Shown here: positions 61,410-64,000 of the stretch, piece by piece | Numbering within the stretch: position 1 is the stretch's first letter | Layout of the letters: each line of letters begins with the position of its first letter | Source: JAAUTG01 sp964458705 | Lineage (GTDB): Bacteria; Bacteroidota; Bacteroidia; Chitinophagales; Saprospiraceae | Length of the DNA stretch: 64,000 nt | Direction: 5' to 3' | Assembly (NCBI GenBank): GCA_964458705.1 | Contig: CAYWKD010000004.1 | Span: 45,839 to 109,838 of the forward strand | The notes under the pieces: generated by a model | Databases searched by the model: none | Seen by the model: the letters and a program-made list of their open reading frames with translations, nothing else | Told to the model about the DNA's origin: nothing | Translations under genes and position numbers: made by a program

Positions 61410-62927
61410 CTATATAAACAACACGTCACCATCCATTTCGGGTGCAGCATTCAGATTTAAAATATTTAATATTGTTGGCGCAATATCTGCTAATTTACCA
61501 TTTTTTAATTGAATGCCACTTACGTCATGGGCGACATATATACAAGGTACAGGATTCATGGTATGTGCTGTATTCGGTGTTCCATCCTCATTAATGATAT
61601 AATCAGAATTACCATGATCGGCAATTATGATACTGGCATATCCATACTTCAATCCCGTTTCAATTAATTGCTTAGTACAATTGTCCACAGTTTCTACAGC
61701 CTTAATAGCTGCTTCTAAAATTCCTGTATGCCCTACCATGTCTGCATTGGCATAATTCAAACAAACAAAATCTGGTTGATTTTTTTCTATGTATTCTGTA
61801 ATGGCATTCGTAATGGCATTAGCACTCATTTCTGGTTGTAAGTCGTAAGTTGCAACTTTTGGAGATGGAATCAATATGCGATGTTCTCCATCAAACTCTT
61901 GCTCACGCCCTCCATTGAAAAAGAAAGTAACATGCGGATATTTCTCCGTCTCTGCAATTCTCACTTGTGTCTTGCCCGCTTTTGATAGTAATTCTCCTAG
62001 TGTATTTTCAATATCTTTTTTAGTAAATAGTGCTTCTACATTTTCAAACGTCTCGTCGTAGCGGGTCATTGTAAGATATCGAAGGTCTAACTTTTTCATG
62101 CCGTGTTCAGACATATCCTTCTGCGTCAAGACTTTAGATATTTCTCTAGGACGATCTGTCCTGAAATTGAAGCAAATCAATACATCATCATTTTGAATAG
62201 TTGCACCTTCTTCTATTACAATTGGTTTCAGAAATTCATCTGTTTCTCCAGCTTCATAGCGTTGTTTTAGGAGTAATTTTACATCATTGGTTTTTTCACC
62301 TTTCCCATTTACTAGTAAATCATAAGCCAGTTTTATACGCTCCCAGCGCTTATCTCTATCCATTGCATAATACCTTCCAATTACAGTAGCAAGAGTCGCA
62401 TTCTTACCAACTATATGTTCTTCTATATCTGTAATGTAATCAATTCCAGCTTTAGGATCAGTATCCCTACCATCCATGAAAGCATGAATAAATACATTTG
62501 ATACTTTTTGGTTATCAGTAATATCACATAAGGCTTTTAAGTGATTGATATGAGAATGAACGCCACCGTCAGAGAGCAAGCCCATAATGTGAACTGCCTT
62601 TTTGTTCTTTCTTGCATAACTCAGGGCATTTAGTAAAACATCATTTTGATGTAAATCTTGTTCACGTATTGACTTATTGATGCGCGCCAGCTCTTGATAG
62701 ACAATTCTTCCAGCACCAATATTCAAGTGTCCTACTTCCGAATTGCCCATTTGTCCCTCTGGCAGACCGACCTGCTCACCGTAAGTAGTTAGTTGGGAGC
62801 TAGGATATTGCTGCATTAAATTATCTACAAAAGGTGTATTGGCTTGAGCGATGGCATCTGCTGCCCGCTTTTGTCCAATGCCCCAGCCATCTAGAATAAC
62901 GAGCATAGCACGATCTGCTTTCTTCAT
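61410..62927 (-). CDS. gpmI: 2,3-bisphosphoglycerate-independent phosphoglycerate mutase
   Basis: The glycolytic enzyme interconverts 3- and 2-phosphoglycerate through a phosphoserine and two metals. The N-terminal metal site is LVILDGWGIGQ, and the catalytic Ser63 lies in GQMGNSEVGHLNIGAGR. VFIHAFMDGRDTDPKAGIDY, then DFVCLNYANADMVGHTG and IIIADHGNSDYI bind the other metals. At 505 residues it has the usual length. The gene is preceded by a 290-base region with a possible TACCTTTG element (63044-63051, minus strand). It is unlinked to other glycolytic genes here. Confidence 0.95.
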   Translation of the reverse strand: MKKADRAMLVILDGWGIGQKRAADAIAQANTPFVDNLMQQYPSSQLTTYGEQVGLPEGQMGNSEVGHLNIGAGRIVYQELARINKSIREQDLHQNDVLLNALSYARKNKKAVHIMGLLSDGGVHSHINHLKALCDITDNQKVSNVFIHAFMDGRDTDPKAGIDYITDIEEHIVGKNATLATVIGRYYAMDRDKRWERIKLAYDLLVNGKGEKTNDVKLLLKQRYEAGETDEFLKPIVIEEGATIQNDDVLICFNFRTDRPREISKVLTQKDMSEHGMKKLDLRYLTMTRYDETFENVEALFTKKDIENTLGELLSKAGKTQVRIAETEKYPHVTFFFNGGREQEFDGEHRILIPSPKVATYDLQPEMSANAITNAITEYIEKNQPDFVCLNYANADMVGHTGILEAAIKAVETVDNCTKQLIETGLKYGYASIIIADHGNSDYIINEDGTPNTAHTMNPVPCIYVAHDVSGIQLKNGKLADIAPTILNILNLNAAPEMDGDVLFI

Positions 62928-63216
62928 AATACTGAGTGAATCAAATGATTAAATAAACTATCAAAATATAATCTAATGCAAGTTTTTTTGTTAAAGACGG
63001 ACTTAAATAACTGTTGTCATGTAACTTTAGCAAAAACACACGTTACAAAGGTAAGCAACATACGGTGAAAATTTTTGAACAAACTAGGGATAAGGTTACA
63101 AAAATTATTTAACAGATATTAAAGTAGGCTGAGTGCAAATGTATTATTGCATCCTTGAGTTTCAAGGACGCGTAGTCTAAATTATATCAGATCATTAGTT
63201 AAAAATTACAAAACCC

Positions 63217-63594
63217 ATGAAAAGTTTTATTTTTATTGTATGCTTGTCTCCACTACTTGCTTTTCAAGCAGATTCATTAGAAAGTATCGCCAGAGCAATA
63301 AGCGTAGGAGACGCCCAAACATTGGGAAATTATATGGATGAGAATGTTGAATTAGCCATATTAGATGAGGAGTCAGTCTATTCCAAATCAGAGGCTATTA
63401 GACAGATGCAACGTTTTTTCGCATCCAACCGACCAGCCAATTTCAGTAAAATTCATCAAGGTGCTTCCAAGGGAATTGGTGCTAAATACTGCATCGGTAA
63501 CTTACAAACAGAAGTAGCAACTTACAGAGTTTATATCTTTTTGGATGCTAGTCAAACCATACATAAGATTCAAGAACTAAGAATTGAAGAATAG
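63217..63594 (+). CDS. DUF4783-family secreted protein
   Basis: A 125-residue exported protein of the DUF4783 family. A signal peptide (residues 1-15, SFIFIVCLSPLLAF) is followed by an SnoaL/NTF2-like fold: SLESIARAISVGDAQTLGNYMDENVELAI and YSKSEAIRQMQRFFASNRPANF. GASKGIGAKYCIGNLQTEVATYRVYIF closes it. The NTF2-like shape suggests a small ligand pocket. Function is unknown. It converges on the methyltransferase-like gene, six bases apart. Confidence 0.85.
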   Translation: MKSFIFIVCLSPLLAFQADSLESIARAISVGDAQTLGNYMDENVELAILDEESVYSKSEAIRQMQRFFASNRPANFSKIHQGASKGIGAKYCIGNLQTEVATYRVYIFLDASQTIHKIQELRIEE

Positions 63595-63600
63595 TTGTTG

Positions 63601-64000
63601 CTAGAACAATCGTTTTAAGGGAATTAACATTGGGACGCTTTTCTGATAATTTTTGTAGGCTATCCCAAATTGACGAATGAGTTTTTGCTCTTCCAGTCTT
63701 GTTCCTATCCACAAATAGAGCGTTGTGATTATTGCGATTAGAAGCATGGGCAGGTGAGGTCTGAAAAGGCAACTGCCCCAAACTAATAGAAGCGTCGCAA
63801 AGTAAAGTGGATGTCGAACATGAGCATTCAAGCCACTTGTGATCAATGCATCGGCTGTTTCTTCCTCTCCAGTTTTGTATTGATAAGTTCCAGCAAAGGC
63901 AGATAAATTATATCCTTTCAAGGCTTGCCACATTAAAACTATACCAAATAATACCATTATTGCACCTAGCCATTTCAGTAGGTTTGAATCAAGAAGTTGC
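63601..64000 (-). CDS. Isoprenylcysteine carboxylmethyltransferase-like membrane protein (N-terminus cut by window edge)
   Basis: The frame is open from the window's right edge to a stop at 63601; the ATG at 63957 is internal, since 13 in-frame codons upstream (QLLDSNLLKWLGAI) continue without a stop. The visible 131 residues hold two or three hydrophobic segments and the ICMT/PEMT-type signature VRHPLYFATLLLVWG, then EEQKLIRQFGIAYKNYQKSVP, with the terminal Pro-rich MLIPLKRLF. The family methylates prenylated Cys or similar substrates in eukaryotes; bacterial members are of uncertain substrate. The N-terminus is missing. Confidence 0.82.
   Translation of the reverse strand, partial: QLLDSNLLKWLGAIMVLFGIVLMWQALKGYNLSAFAGTYQYKTGEEETADALITSGLNAHVRHPLYFATLLLVWGSCLFRPHLPMLLIAIITTLYLWIGTRLEEQKLIRQFGIAYKNYQKSVPMLIPLKRLF

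Noticed and set aside
63044..63051. TACCTTTG as the gpmI promoter
   Set aside because: The -7 element fits but no TTG lies at the right distance, and the leader would be over 100 bases, so I mention it only within the gene entry.
1..64000. CRISPR arrays, transposases, insertion sequences, prophage genes or tRNAs
   Set aside because: I saw no regularly spaced direct repeats, transposase or integrase motifs, or tRNA signature (such as the T-arm TTCGAAT) in the window. A search with tRNAscan-SE and ISfinder would confirm this.

Overview
The window is one continuous piece of a low-GC bacterial chromosome from the phylum Bacteroidota, most plausibly a Saprospiria- or Chitinophagia-like marine or gliding lineage. 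The lineage below phylum is inference. The evidence is a type IX secretion (T9SS) cluster with a giant secreted protein ending in a type B sorting domain, a PorP/SprF protein and an OmpA/PD40 protein. Further evidence is a fused alpha-beta 2-oxoacid dehydrogenase E1, families typical of the phylum (DUF5606, DUF4230, DUF3810, DUF4783, DUF1573), and promoters of the TTG-N18-21-TAnnTTTG type instead of E. coli-like ones. No tRNA, rRNA, CRISPR array, transposase, integrase or phage gene was recognised.

Layout, left to right. 0-8 kb: a truncated TPR/adenylate cyclase, ribosomal protein S1 (rpsA), and the branched-chain amino acid operon ilvD-ilvB-ilvN on the minus strand. 8-15 kb: a secreted M14 carboxypeptidase with dcd, then a minus-strand set of feoA, feoB, a CBS protein and an outer membrane barrel. 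15-19 kb: a periplasmic thioredoxin-like protein, serC, a YgjP-type metalloprotein and a DEAD-box RNA helicase with a hairpin-rich leader. 19-30 kb: a minus-strand secretion/adhesion block, transcribed as giant T9SS substrate, then PorP/SprF, then OmpA/PD40, then a lipoprotein. 30-41.9 kb: mostly metabolism, with a dienelactone hydrolase lipoprotein, fused E1, a VOC protein, ribD, an M1 peptidase, a GNAT-argG pair behind a structured leader, and dapF in a four-gene operon.

41.9-46 kb is the least ordinary stretch. It holds an orphan 149-codon gene, a long gene-free block that is visibly richer in G and C and dense in nested inverted repeats (around 42.1-42.5 kb), and a tandem CbxX/CfxQ-type AAA+ ATPase with a duplicated N-terminal domain. 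46-64 kb: a cohesin-like secreted protein, a ROK kinase, uppS, a TPR lipoprotein-ChaN pair, a photolyase, zinc-free L31, and an envelope operon (flippase-like, DUF3108, DUF4230). Then come DUF1573, a sulfatase, DUF3810, an RsuA-family pseudouridine synthase, a NarL-type response regulator, a GT2 glycosyltransferase, gpmI, DUF4783 and a truncated isoprenylcysteine methyltransferase-like gene.

Most of the window is housekeeping or envelope biology typical of the phylum. The points that deserve a second look are the structured element at 42.1-42.5 kb with its orphan gene, the duplicated unknown domain inside the giant adhesin, the duplicated N-terminal domain of the tandem AAA+ protein, the GNAT enzyme next to argG, and several structured leaders and cruciforms. 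All family assignments were made by reading sequence motifs; no database search was run.
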